NCBI GenBank assembly: GCA_037447655.1
Contig: JBBHKE010000396.1
Location: 227,496 to 291,495, forward strand
Source: Zygnema cylindricum
Taxonomy: Eukaryota > Streptophyta > Zygnematophyceae > Zygnematales > Zygnemataceae
Direction: 5' to 3'
DNA: 64,000 nucleotides
In this document: positions 21,430 to 32,775 of the stretch, one piece after another
Position numbering within the stretch: the stretch's first letter is position 1
How the letters are laid out: the number at the start of each line of letters is the position of its first letter
Notes under the pieces: model-generated
What the model saw: only the letters and a program-made list of their open reading frames with translations
Told to the model about the DNA's origin: nothing
Database searches by the model: none
Position numbers and translations under genes: made by a program

Positions 21430-22876
21430 TGTTGTTTTTGAAAAGTTAGTTTCGTGCGCACGAAAAGTTTTCGTGCGTACGCGATATTTGGTGCGTGCGC
21501 GTGTTTGCGTGCGTAATTAATTACCGAAAGTAATGTGGTGGTGCGAATGGAGGTTCAAATGGATTTGCAGATTGGGGAAGTAAATGTACGAAAAAAAATA
21601 TTGGGAGTAATTGAGTGGCGCGAAATGCGTGGACATATGGACGGCGGATCGCTTCGCGATAAGATGTAAAATATTCGAAATGTTTTAAAGTGTACGCCTG
21701 CCGTACGGAACATAATGCGACAGGCGGCATTTATGGCGGAGTACGTGGTTACGTACAGTACAGATTGGATGGTACGATATCGTTTCGTCAAGTGGATTTT
21801 TGTTTGGATTTTTGTTTGGATTTTTGTTACCACGCGGCGCGAAATCAAAGGTGGTGAATAAGAGTTACGGACGGTGGACAAAGGCCGCCGCTATTTATCA
21901 ACTAGTCGGGATGCGAAATCGCGTCATTCACAAAAAACATATTTTGGACATCTCGCATTGTTTGACGAAAATTGAGGAGTTTTCGTTGCTAACTCAGCAT
22001 GACTCAGCATACGATTTGGTGTCGGTGAAAATATTTGGAGTAACATTGTTATGTCTTTTGCATCATTATAAATTAGTGTTGATTATAATGTTTATATTTA
22101 AGTGATCAATTAGGGTTTTGATAGTTTAATTTGTGTGTGTACAATGTCATACTTGTAGACAAGTGTACGTTTACGATTGCTTGACTCTCAAGTGTACGCT
22201 TACGATTAGTTTACTCTTACTAAAAGGTTACTATGCGTAAATAGGATTTAGTGACAGTAACGTAATTTACGTTGGTTATTTTGACACTTAGTGATGATTT
22301 GACAGGTCACAAGTGTATATATAGGAATGAGCTTGGTTAGGAATTAATCATCAATGTCAGTTAGTAAAGTGGGGACCAAAGATGTAGTATTTTAGGGTTA
22401 TCTATTAGGTCATGCACTTTGAGTGATAAATTGATTATTTGATTATACATTTGCTTATGTGTGATACATTAATGTGTTATTATTTATATGCTTGTTTGTT
22501 ATGCATTGTTAATGCATTTGTCCTAGGGTTTGTTTATGTTGACTATTCCATCAAACCTTAGATGTTATCTTAAGGTTTGTTTATGTTAATTTCTCCATCA
22601 AACCTTAGTTGTGTATGTTATGTCATGCATTGTCTTAGGGTTTGCTATGATGATGGAGATATATTAAGCTTCTATTGCATGAAACCCTAGATGATTTCAT
22701 GCGTCTGTGTACGCATGCTTGCTCCGTATGTGTGCAGATGAATGATTGCATCTGTGTATGCATGTATGTTAAATGGAGGATGCATTTCAAATGAACGTTC
22801 ATTGGCCTAGCTTTGCTTAACATTTTGTTGATAGTTTGGGTTGCTTGTGCGGTCTAGTTTAGACCAAAGAACAACA
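21430..22876 (+). repeat. Solo CopB LTR with CAGAC target duplication
   Basis: Starts TGTTGTTTTTGAAAAG and ends GAACAACA. Flanked by CAGAC (21425-21429 and 22877-22881). Contains a TATATATAGG box at about 22316, a direct repeat of about 55 bp around GGTTTGTTTATGTT (22510-22620), and GTGTACG motifs. Homologous to 37233-38130 and to the start of 48961-49908 (reverse). Splits the GypM-2 integrase tail. Confidence 0.87.
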
Positions 22877-23039
22877 CAGACGGCGAGACTTCCATGCTCT
22901 TATGCAACCATTCTAACTAAAAGTTCCACATGGAGTGTTTAGTTCCTCCATTGACAATTGTGCCAGCTGGCCAGTGGTTTTGCCATGGTTTTCGTGCGCT
23001 GCCACCAGATTTGACCAGCTCCTCTGCAAGCTAAGGAGC
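22877..23039 (+). pseudogene. GypM-2 integrase C-terminal tail
   Basis: Continues the polyprotein after the solo LTR: HMECLVPPL, CHGFRALPPDLTSSSAS then stop. The minus-strand copy at 41859-42000 reads HMECKVPPL and MVLASSSKG then stop at the same place, which supports this as the true C-terminus. The function of the tail is unknown. Confidence 0.7.
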
Positions 23040-23054
23040 TGGGGGGGGGAATTA
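23036..23054 (+). promoter_or_regulatory. GypM-2 3' polypurine tract
   Basis: AGCT, ten G, AATTA, immediately after the integrase stop and before the terminal-repeat segment. Matches the internal tract at 8871 and the one of GypM-3. Confidence 0.7.
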
Positions 23055-24296
23055 TGAGGGTCACTTCACGCTAAGGGAGTCTTCTTCCTAAAACTCTGAG
23101 ACATCCATAAGTCCTCAGAGTGGGCAGCTTCCAAGAAGCCTCTAGGATAATCCTGACCCCTTTGTGTTTCAGCAAAAACAACTGCCATCCTGGCGAACAA
23201 AAACTTTGACCACCTGCACCCCTGTGAAGGCAAGACTCCCTCGAGTCGATAGCAAAAAGAATCTATGAAATTGCTCCTCTGAGCAGTAAGTTATGGAGGG
23301 TCAAAGTTGACTTTTTGTACAAAAGCTCTCTGGGAGAGAGGGTCCTATCTTCTAATTTTTCTAAGTCCTATCTCTCTCACATACTCTATCTACTGATGAA
23401 CGGAACCAATTAAGTTACAGTTCCGTACGCAAAAGTACAGCTGCCGATGTACTTTATGTACGGACATTGTACGACATGGCCTAAATGTCCACACGTGGTA
23501 TGTCCGAATTCGCTCCTTTAATTCTCGGAGATGTCGCGCTCCAATAAAACATTGCCACGTGTCATCCGATGTGTCGATGCCCACAAACCGCCGAATTCTT
23601 CTTCTGCGATCTCGGCGGAAATTCCGGCCGTCCTATTAAACTCGCATTTGATCGTAGCCGTAATAAATACCTGCGCGGTATTTGTTTCGCTTAAGAAATC
23701 AATGCGCGGTATTGATTTCTTATCCGTACCGCAATTCGTACTTTTATACTACCAGATCTATGTGTCCCATTTAACAATTATAGTTAAATGATTTCTCCTA
23801 CGAATTAATGTTTAATTAATTATCGTACTATATAATGCGTAAGACTACTTCTAAACTTAACGGCTTAGGCTATCGGCTATCTGCTATCTGTCGACCGGCA
23901 TGTACCAGGATCAAATCCTATGGCCGGCACATACCTTTAAGTAAATAATCCCCTATCTAACATAAATTTCCCGTAAACCTCAGGATAGCCTAGGTAGCCA
24001 TGGCTCTAGCTTCCTCTCAAATATCTTAGTGACTGCGACAAGTTTGAGAGTTGGAGAGAGAAGTTAGAGGTAGACTGCCTTGGCTTCTTTATTTCAATTC
24101 AGACCTAGAAAATACTTTAAAACCATCAATATCTACACTTCCCTTTTATTTCCTTTAGTCATCTTCACCTTTATTCTTTTGTACGTTGTATTTACATTTT
24201 TCCCGTCCAATTCATTTTCGTTTGTATATATGTTTGGAGCATGACTTTGCTGGTTGGGATGCATGTTCGCTCTTTCTAGTCTCTCATGCACAACAG
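23055..24296 (+). repeat. GypM-2 terminal-repeat segment R' (interrupted)
   Basis: About 195 bp (23055-23088 plus 24138-24296), starting TGAGGGTCACTTC and ending GCACAACA-GC. It repeats the last part of the LTR at 25491-25683. A solo CopA LTR (23089-24137) interrupts it. Its presence between polypurine tract and LTR is unusual, and GypM-3 has the same arrangement. Confidence 0.7.
23089..24137 (-). repeat. Solo CopA LTR with CTTCC target duplication
   Basis: 1049 bp, same subfamily as 15028-16075. Flanked by CTTCC (23084-23088, 24138-24142). First base pair reads TA instead of TG. Carries a tRNA-like module at 23856-23932 and the terminal hairpin ACTCTGAG/CTCAGAG. Confidence 0.9.
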
Positions 24297-25683
24297 CTAT
24301 CATGCCACATGGTATCGGATGCATGCGCGCACAACATTTTGCATGCGTGCACGATATCGCGCACGCACGCACAATATTCTACTCGTGCGCGTGATATTCT
24401 ACATGTTTGCACAATACGGTGCAAGCATGCTCGATATTCTGCTTGCGTGCACAAAACGGTGCACGCACCTGCGATATTGTGTCCACGCGCACGATATCGT
24501 GCACACGCGCGCGATATTCGGCGCCCGCGCATGATTTCATTCACACACGCACAATATCATTCACGCACGCACGATATTTTGGCGTGCGTGTATGATTTTT
24601 GGTCGCATGTGCGACCGCGATTTACTTATGTTTGACATGTACGCGATTCCCGTACACGTCTAATGGAACAAGTACTAATTGCGTGAATACTATTGTTTTG
24701 TTTCGTGCGCAGGTACACAATTTTGGAGTACATACGTGAAGTATCGTTTGGCGATGCAGCGCGATATCTGGGAGTACCATCGACGCTTCGATGTATCGTT
24801 ATATATATATGTCGCAAACCCATGTAGGTTCGCGCTAACATGTAGTTAGGGAGGGTTTTTACCCTCGGACGGTGGATTATGCGGAACGTACGGCAGACAA
24901 TGTTGGCCGCCTATTGGCCAACATTCTAAGTATTTTTATACATGTAAATTAGACTAGACGTAGGCTAGTTTCGTTTAGGCCTAGCGTAACTTCTACTTAG
25001 TCACTTTTCAAACTTAAAATTTCTTGCTTTTGGACAAGAATTTTCTCTTGGCGGCGAAGCTGTTTTCTTGCTTCCTTGTTGCCACCGATTGCCCACTATT
25101 TCTTTTTCTTCTTGTCAGCTAGCGATAGATGCTAGTTAGCGTACGGATTTTTCTCTCATTGTGTTCAGCCTCGTTTTTAATCCACACGGCTTCGGCCAAG
25201 TCCGGAAGGTTTCCCTTCAAATTTGCCTTTTTGGCGATTGTTGGAGTGGAGGCTTGAGGCGTGGCATCTTATATTGGGTTGCCCCGTTCTCTGGACAGCT
25301 GGACGGTTTGTTTAAATGTATTTGTTTGTCTGGCATTTCGGTTGTCTTGTAAAAATGCTTTTTTTTACCAAATCTGAATTTCTTGGTTTGGTTGAAAGTG
25401 TTTATTTTGCTTCGTTGCTTTCCTATGAGATAACTCTTGTAAAGAATACTTTGAAGATCCAAGAGCCTAGTGGCTACCTTGCGGCTTAGTGTGATTTATG
25501 AGGGTCACTTCACGCTAGGGGAGTATTCTTCCATTTTATTCCTTTAGTCATCTTCACCTTTATTTTTTTGCATGTTGTATATACATTTTTCCCGTCTCAT
25601 TCATTTTCGTTTGTATATATGTTTGAAGCATGACTTTGCTGGTTGGGATGCATGTTCGCTCTTTCTAGTCTCTCATGCACGAC
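24297..25683 (+). repeat. GypM-2 3' LTR (segments L and R)
   Basis: Segment L (24297-25490) repeats 2764-3895; segment R (25491-25683) repeats R'. It ends GCACGACA exactly where CopA-1 coding resumes. L again holds the 20-21-bp alternating repeat (24310-24610) and the perfect 10-bp hairpin (24899-24925). No coding potential. The ends of the insertion are therefore L start (TG) and R end (CA), with AGGAG versus AAGAG as a possible imperfect target duplication. Confidence 0.72.
24310..24610. repeat. Alternating purine-pyrimidine tandem repeat, second copy
   Basis: Same 20-21-bp periodic repeat as 2785-3060, with independent base changes and two extra CATTCACRCACGCAC-type units near 24535-24580. 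Frames open on both strands are by-products of the repeat. Confidence 0.85.
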
Positions 25684-27339
25684 AAGAGGAAGGAGAAGCT
25701 GTAAGAGACTTCGAGAGAGACAAGTGAACAACAAGGTAACTAAGCTGTCACATTTGAGCGAACCCCAAACTTACTCGGAAGCACTTAATAGTCTAGAAAG
25801 TGATAGATGCGTGACAGCTATTAATGATGAGATGGCTTCTATTATGGAAGCAAACACATGGGAGTTGGTGGATTGTCCTCTTGATAGAAAGCCGATAGGA
25901 TGCAAGTGGGTGTTTAAGTTAAAGCTCAATCTAGATAACACTATCGCGCTATACATGGCCAGATTAGTGGCAAAAGGGTTCACACAAAAGGAGGGGATTG
26001 ATTATGAGGAAACTTTTGCTCGGGTTGTTAGATTCCCCTCCGTCTGGATTCTACTTTGTCCGCGGAAGATATGGAAGTGCACCAGATGGACATCAAAACC
26101 GCTTTCTTACACGGAGAATTGGAAGAAGAGATCTTCATGCGACAACCGGAAAGATTTGTGGAGAAAGGAGAGGAAAGCAAGGTGTGCAGATTGATAAAGT
26201 CCCTTTATGGACTAAAGCAAGCTCCACACCAATAGAACAAAAAGCTGGATGAGTTTTTGATGAGTTTGGGATATATTCGAATAAGTTCGAATCATTCTAT
26301 CTAATTATTTGAGAACGAGGAAGGTATAATTTTCATTGCCATATATGTTGATTACTTACTTATTTTGAGTAAATCAATGGAGAAAATTAATAGATTGAAA
26401 AAGGATCTAAAAGGTAGATTTGAAATGAAAAAATTGGGAGAGGCAAAGTACATTTTGGGAATTCAAATGGAGAGAGATAGAGAAAATAAATAATTAGGCT
26501 AACTCAAAAGGAAGCAAGTTGGAATATGGTTTAAAAATTTCAAATGGAAAAAGCAAACAGTTGTAAGACTCCAATGGACTTAAAGAAGGGAAAAGAGGGG
26601 AGCTCAGAAGAGGGAGTCTTGATCTTAGATAATGAGCTAGGACCTTAGGAAAGCAAGTTCATGCAAACTATTCTGTACAGACACGTTGTCGATAGTTTGA
26701 TATACTTTATGAATTGTACTCGTCCTGATATAGCTGCAGCTGTGGGAGTATTAATTAGGAGTCTGATTTGATCCTAGGAAGAAAAATTGGGAAGCGGCCA
26801 AAAGAGTCATGCGGTACTTGATAGGAACAAGAGATCCATCGTTGCATTTGGGAGGGGATAATACTGACATCACCACTTCGAGTGATGCTAATTATGAAGA
26901 TGCTCCGATGAGGAGGTGTACTTCAGGGTATGTGTTGTAAGTTGGGAATGGGGATTGCTGTTGGAACAGTAAGCAACAAAAGGTGATTGCTCAGTCCACC
27001 ATAGAGGTTGAGTATATGGCCTCGTGTTTGGCTGTGAAATAATTATTGTGGGTAAAATCTTTGCTTCAAGAATTTGGATATATGAAGAGCGGATTGCAAA
27101 AGATATTTTGTGACAATCAAGCTACGATTGCAATTACAGCAAACCCTAAGCATCACTTTAAAGCAAAGCATATGGATATTCGTTTGAGCTTTGTTAGAGA
27201 GAAGGTTGAGGATAAAATAATTAGTTTGGAATATAGACCGTATGGAGAGATGGTAGCAGATATGATAACTAAGCCGGTTCCTTCTCCCAAATTAAAATTT
27301 TGTAGGGAGAAGTGTGGACCGAAAGAAAAGATAGACTAG
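25684..27339 (+). pseudogene. CopA-1 RT and RNase H, right half of the split element
   Basis: Begins GRRSCKRLRERQVNNKVTKLSHLSEPQTYSEA, directly continuing the linker that ends at 2763. RT: NTWELVDCP, GCKWVFKLKL, ARLVAKGFTQKEGIDYEETFA; a deletion and frameshift near 26040; [14 protein letters not shown] in place of YVDD (about 26347). RNase H: LLWVKSLLQEFGYMKSGLQKIFCDNQATIAI and HHFKAKHMDIRLSFVREKVEDK, ending KFCREKCGPKEKID. Many stops between 26220 and 27040. Frame and end match other CopA copies. Confidence 0.9.
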
Positions 27340-27352
27340 AAAATAAGGGGAG
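27340..27352 (+). promoter_or_regulatory. CopA-1 polypurine tract
   Basis: GAAAATAAGGGGAG directly before the 3' LTR. Same tract as in CopA-3 and CopA-6. Confidence 0.8.
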
Positions 27353-28453
27353 TGTTGAAAAGTGATATTTTGTATTATACCTTTTTGAGTCCTGCAGTTC
27401 GCATACTTGTCGTAGTCACTGAAAATTGACAGGCAGCCAGGCGTTAGACAGATAAGAGGATAGATAGAAGTCAGAGCTCTTGCAAAAGTTAAGTTGCCAC
27501 AAACATGCTTTGATCATGTAATCTCCGGACGAAGACCGTACGGAATAGGCGCCCGCCTTATCCATTAGGTCTTGATGTTTTTGTTGCATGTATTCTATTT
27601 GATAGTTATTTAAAGTGAAGTCTACGGCATATTTCATTTAACATCTTACGAAACAAAACGCAATATGGAACGTGTGGTACCGCACGAAATGCAGTACCGC
27701 ACGAAATAAATGAAACAAACATTTAATATCGACGGACGAAATTAAATGTCGTGATTGACGGTTCGCAAAACGAGAATGAATTTCAAGCGGTCAACACGGA
27801 ATGTTGACCGTCAAATTCAACGGTCAACAGGGAACATTGACCCGTGAAATTCAACGGTCAACATTTATTCGGCGCGCCGTCAGATCCAACGGCTAAAATC
27901 GATCCTAGTAAAAAGAACAGACGGCACGCATGAGTGCCGGTATGCCGGAACGACTATCTGGGAGCATTTCGGCGAAATGGGAGGAAATGACACGTGGCAT
28001 CATATTATTGGATGCCGGAAGAGAAAAAGGACATAATGATGTTAACCTATTTGCCACGTGGCAGACCGGGAGTGGTGCCGAATATATCCGTACATAAAGT
28101 ACGGCGGCTTTTGTATTTTATATGTACGATAATTAGGGTACTCTATTTTGATTGGTTTAAAATAGCTATTTAGAGTTTTTCAGCACTTAGAAAAATATTG
28201 AAAAATCCTCTTTCTCCTAGAGGCCATCTGTACAAATATGTTGTCTTTGAACAATTATAACTTAATGCTCAGGTGAGCAAATTCAGTGATTCTTTTTGCA
28301 GCACACTCAAGAGAGTCCATGCTACACAATGGTGTAGTTAGTTAGAGTTTATGCGTCTTAGGGTGGGACTTATTCATTATCAAATTCAAAAGTGTCCTAC
28401 AGGCTTCACATAAGCTGGACATTGTGTGTACCAATGGAGGTCAAAGATTTACA
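27353..28453 (+). repeat. CopA-1 3' LTR
   Basis: TGTTGAAAAG to GATTTACA, about 1.1 kb. Contains ACTTGTCGTAGTCACTG (about 27400), a minus-strand Arg-like tRNA module (27494-27577), GTAC motifs near 28085, hairpins TGCTC/GAGCA (about 28266) and CTACAC/GTGTAG (about 28320), and a terminal ATGGAGGTC gag-start region at about 28435. Borders minus-strand CopB-1 coding sequence, into which CopA-1 probably inserted. Confidence 0.87.
27494..27577 (-). other. tRNA-Arg-like module in CopA-1 LTR (antisense)
   Basis: Minus strand CCTAATGGATAAGGCGGGCG resembles the start of a tRNA-Arg with A box, and ATGATCAAAGCAT occupies the B-box/T-arm position. A homologous plus-strand module is at 44952-45033. No acceptor stem pairing seen. 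Confidence 0.5.
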
Positions 28454-29010
28454 ATTCCCTTATCTAGCAACATAGATTTTGCACTTTTTGTTAGAGTTCG
28501 GTTGAGTCTTTCGGATACTCCATTCTGTTCCGAAAATATAAGGAACTGTAAATTGCCGAGAAATGCCATTGTCTTTTAAGTATTTGGAGAATGCATGAGA
28601 AACATTTTCCCCTCCGTTGTCGGATCGAAGTGAAAGAACTGGTTTCCCATGAAGCTTTTCCGCCCATACCCGAAAATGTTTGAAGTGAGTGAGCACTTCA
28701 CTCTTTTCTTTCATAAAGTAAACCTTGTTGTATCTTGAAAAATCATCTGTAAAAGTGACCAAAAATCGATTCTACTCAGGGAAGGATCTTTTGACGGTCC
28801 CCATACATCGGAATGAATAATTTGTAGCAAATCTGTTGCTCGGTTATATGCAGTTTGAGGTAGGGACAGCTTATGAAGCTTTCCCAAAGCACATCCATCG
28901 CATACATGAGAATGTGTTTGTCCTAATTTAACACCATCTATCATATTTTGCTTTACCATTTTATCAAGTCTTTCATGATGAACATGACCGAGCCTCTTAT
29001 GCCACAAAAC
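28454..29010 (-). pseudogene. CopB-1 GAG-pre-integrase and integrase N-part
   Basis: Copia zinc domain MWHKRLGHVHHERLDKMVKQNM and CDGCALGKLHKLSLP. Integrase core pieces VTFTDDFSRYNKVYFMKEKSEVLTHF and SLRSDNGGENVSHAFSKYL. The frame is shifted near 28740. The core is truncated at 28454 by the CopA-1 LTR, so the catalytic Glu block (TEWSIRKTQ, out of frame) is only partly visible. Confidence 0.87.
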
Positions 29011-29600
29011 ATTTTTCGGAAGGACATTGGAGTATGCAAATTAAATTTCATTAGCCAAGTCCATCCGGTACAACACGTTTGGGCCTCTAGTTCCTACCAA
29101 AGCTACCCTCCCATCTTTGTTTACTACCTTTTTTCCATTCTTTTGTAAAATTTCAAAACCTTTCATTTCCGCCACCGAAGTGGAAAACAATTTTTTTGTA
29201 AATTTTGGGATATAGAAAACATCATGCAAGGTTCTCTTTACAATTTGACCATTGATGTCACATGCTAACTCCACGCTTCCCTTCGCCGTAGCCTCCACAC
29301 CGTTGTCATCCGCGTAATAAATCCAACGAGTGGGAATTGGAGTAAGTGTCTTGAAGTAAATTCAATTACCATACATGTGTGAGGAGCATCCAGAGTCTAT
29401 AATCCATCCGTTCTCTCGAGGTCCCTCCATGAGATCTTTTGCAAGAGCAAAGGACTCATCATCATTTGACTGTGGAAATCTGACCACATCTTCCTCTCCT
29501 TTCAGCCATTCATCTTGTGACGTCCTATCAAATGCAAGGAACGTCGCATTTTTAACCGGTAGTTTTGATGACCCCACTTTTGATGGTGAGTCCACTGACC
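29011..29600 (-). pseudogene. CopB-1 protease
   Basis: Retropepsin site GWIIDSGCSSHMYGN at about 29365-29405, followed by GSVELACDINGQIVKRTLHDVFYIPKFTKKLFSTS. Stops and a frame change separate the two halves. Sequence is clearly distinct from CopA protease. Confidence 0.85.
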
Positions 29601-30487
29601 GTACCCTTCATCCCGCACGATAAATTATTGTTTCACACAGTTTTATAAATGTTGGACACAGCCGGAAAACATGACCTTGACCAAAGCAATAGAAACACCT
29701 ATCATATTGCCTACAATTCAGATTGAGAGTAAAGTTTCTATTTCCAAAAAATCCAGCCGGCTTAAATGTCTGTGCATTATAAGCTACCACTAATTGACAA
29801 CCATTTAATGTTATCTGAGTTGCCTCGTCGTCTAAGATATAAGCTTGAGCTATAGCTATATTCCATTTACTCTTCTCTGAGTTGCCTCTTCGTCTAAGGT
29901 ATAAGCTTGAGCTACAGCTATATTCCATTTACTCTTCTCTACCCTTCTTAGCTGCTCCGCTGCTCCTCTATATTCAGTAGAAAGCCCTCTTATTATAATC
30001 ATGGCTTGATGATAAGGAGGAAAACTCGCCCTGGAACATGCATTTTCCGACAATAGTCGCTTCAAGCGATTACAATATGAGTTCATGTCACCCCCAGTAT
30101 ACTTATAGTCCCAAATTTTACCAACAGTTAGAACCTCATTCTGTTCACTAGCTAAGACATAAGATTCACTTAAAGCTTTCCATATTTCAGATGCCATAGA
30201 GATATTGATATATGTCATGTTAAGATCCTCTGGCAAAATTAACTTCAGAATATGCAATGCATCTTCATTTTTCTTTCCAAATCTGGATCGGTATCCGGAA
30301 GGATACCAGAAATCACATCATATAATTTCACTTGTTTCAAATACGACTTAGTCAAATCCGCCCAATAAAGATACTTCTGCCCATTAAACACCGAGATCCT
30401 TGAGGGAGGGCATGTGACGTGTTGATTTGAGACAATTGGCGCCACTGAAGAGGATGAAGAGGCACCTGCAGTTGCCATGACAATCAA
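29601..30487 (-). pseudogene. CopB-1 gag
   Basis: Starts MATAGASSSSSVAPIVSNQH within the LTR end, then CPPSRISVFNGQKYLYWADL. UBN2-like copia Gag with ALSESYVLASEQNEVLTVGKIWDYKYTGGDMNSYCNRLKRLL. Zinc knuckle CFYCFGQGHVFRLC (about 29655-29700). One frameshift near 30250. A 62-bp tandem duplication at 29820-29940 repeats KSKWNIA-AQAYTLDEEATQ. Confidence 0.85.
29820..29940. repeat. 62-bp tandem duplication inside CopB-1 gag
   Basis: Two adjacent copies around CTAAG-TATAAGCTTGAGCTA, differing at a few bases, so the duplication is not recent. Confidence 0.8.
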
Positions 30488-31430
30488 TTATGCAAAGACG
30501 AAGCTCTCACGAAATCCCACAAACTACCAACTTCACAATGAAGCCCCAAGAAAATCAGACACACCCTAGGTATGCAAATTTGCCACAATATAGAATATTC
30601 ACCAAAGTAATCACATTCAAAAATTCAGAAGGTTTTGCAAAAATATCACAATGATCTTACAATTCAAAACACCCAAAAACTGTTTCGCAGTTTTTCATAC
30701 AAAGATAATCCTGCTTCCTAAAATAATCTAAATCCTACATATACAAGTTAGCCTACAGCTGAACACGCCGTACCATAATTACCACAGTCCATCGGTACAC
30801 TAATCTTTATTAAACAAAACCCACCGTCAACCATACATAAAAAATTTAGAACGATCAAGGAGCAGACAACCGTTAAAATGAAATAGTGCACGGTCAAAGT
30901 TCAACCGCTGAAATGACGACGTAGTGAAGAGTTTTTCCCAAAATATGATGGCGGACTTCGTCCGCCGTCCGCGTATTCTTTCAACACTGAAGATGAACCT
31001 CCACGTGTACCTTCGGTCCTCAATAGAAACTGTACTTTTTCTTCTGGAACAACCAGACTTGACTTCCTCACGAACCGACACGTGTGCCTGAAGTGCACCA
31101 AGTGTACTTCATTTGGAGTTACATACTCACTAAATCATGTCCTCGTCAATTTATCTTCACACAACTGACTAATATTCAGAACACCTTTCTTCCGCAGACT
31201 GCTATAGCTGCTATAACTCTGCTTATGACAGCTATGACTGTTATGATTGTTATGATCTGTCTGCGCAGTTGTGATATTAGAGCAGCGCAGCTGCGATGTC
31301 AGATCAGCGCAGCATAGCAACACAACAACAAGTGTAGAGTGCTCAAGGCTTCAAGCTGAGATATAGACATAGCGCAGTATGGCAGTATAACAACAACATA
31401 TAGAGAGGACTCAAGGTTTCCAAAACAACA
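30420..31430 (-). repeat. CopB-1 5' LTR
   Basis: Minus strand TGTTGTTTTGGAAACC to AAATCAACA. The 3' end of the LTR encodes the Ser-rich first 20 residues of Gag. Near 31195-31320 it holds GCAGCTGCG-type repeats. The right end abuts a CopA LTR remnant at CAAACGTC, the same junction as at 38335. Confidence 0.78.
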
Positions 31431-31859
31431 CAAACGTCAAATTTATTTGTTTCCTGCGGTATTATTTTTGCACTGTATATAACTATTTCTATGACTCTTC
31501 ATTTGTATTACCGTTAATCAGTTTATCGACCGTGACACAATTTAAATAGAAATCACACTTTATATACTTTAATGAACTTCTAAGACAAACCGGTTAGAGC
31601 TGACGGCTACGCCTAGCTCTGTCGGTCTGGGGCTCGCGTTCAACCGGACTCAACCTTTTGTTAAGAGTGACATAAGTCACTCTTCAATCTTGCTTATTAT
31701 ACTTAGGCAGCCATGGCTATCCATCTCTTTCTCTCTCACTCTCCTTGAGTGACTACAACAAGTATGTGGGATAGAGAGGAAAGGTGAGAGCAGGATGTCT
31801 GTTTTTTTCTTTTTATTCTACACCTGGAAAATATACTTGAAATCTAATGATTTTCAACA
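31431..31859 (-). repeat. CopA LTR remnant (U3 side)
   Basis: Ends TTTTCAACA. Contains a tRNA-like module at 31581-31655 (CGGTTAGAGCTGACGG and a CGTTCAACCGGACTC B-box region). U5 side missing because CopB-1 lies in it. Confidence 0.8.
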
Positions 31860-32008
31860 TTTGAATGATTATAAGAAGAAAGATTGGGAAGCAGCTATGA
31901 GGGACATGCAGTATCTGATAGGAACGAGAGATCTGTGGTTGCATTTCGGGGGGGGGGGGTAATACTGACATCACCACTTGGAGTGATGCTAGATATCGCG
32001 ATGCTCCA
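31860..32008 (+). pseudogene. CopA RNase H remnant, plus strand
   Basis: Reads FNDYKKKDWEAAMRDMQYLIGTRDLWLHFGG then WSDA with frameshifts. The same remnant with the same left junction recurs at 38727. Cut at 32009 by the CopB-2 LTR. Confidence 0.8.
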
Positions 32009-32775
32009 TGTTGTTCTACAACCACCGGTGCAAATGGAGGAGCAGCAGTAGTAGTAGAAGTAGACATGATACACTCTCTGACCCTATCAATAATCCTACC
32101 AAACAGCTTTTCTTAAGTGCTCACCAATTCTTACACAAGCATCCAAACCTCACAAAACTAAATCAAAATACAGAGTAGCATAAACACTGATAATTCCCAA
32201 AGTTATAGCACAATTGATCCGACAACACTCAAGATATAATACTAAAAGGTTTCCCAAAAACAGTCAGCAGTTTTACTACTTGGAATTCTGGATACATAAT
32301 GTGTTCTGAGTCCTAAGTCTTATACTTGTGTTGAATTGGCAACACCAGTGTACTTCAGAGGTACGTCAAACCACCAAGCTACCACTAATCTGTCAAGCTA
32401 CGACTAAGCTATCACTAAGCTACCACTGAGATATCACTAAGCTACCACTGAGTTACCCATTAAGTTGACTAGAATCATATCTATCGCAGTTGCTCTATCT
32501 TGTACAGAATCACATTAAAAATATCAGACACTGCGTTGTCCGTACGGACCATATCATATATAATCGTGGTTGCGTTGTCCTTTCTATGTTGCAGCTTCGC
32601 TGCTGCGTTGCTCTGCTGCTGGGCTACTATGCTGCTGCGTTGCTCTGTCTGTATAGCAGCTGCGCTACTCTGTCTGTATAGCAGCTACGCTGCTCTATCT
32701 GTAAAGCAGCTGCGCTGCTCTGTCTGTATAGCTGCAGCGCTGCTCTAAGACTGAATGCTTTCCAAAAAGACAACA
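32009..32775 (-). repeat. CopB-2 3' LTR
   Basis: 767 bp, minus strand TGTTGTCTTTTTGG to GTAGAACAACA. The sense-strand end encodes MSTSTTTAAPPFAPVVVEQH, the Ser/Thr-rich Gag start. Contains a 25-bp repeat array (32641-32740) and a short CTAAGCTACCACTGAG repeat near 32380-32460. Confidence 0.8.
32641..32740. repeat. 25-bp tandem array, four units
   Basis: Unit TGCTCTGTCTGTATAGCAGC plus TGCGC, four copies with one to several changes each, in U3 of CopB-2. Confidence 0.88.

Noticed and set aside
16894-25683. GypM as a DIRS-like (tyrosine recombinase) element because of split repeats and a methyltransferase
   Set aside because: It has a His-His-Cys-Cys and DDE integrase and a gypsy-type RT; no tyrosine recombinase is visible. 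DIRS methyltransferases are also of another type.
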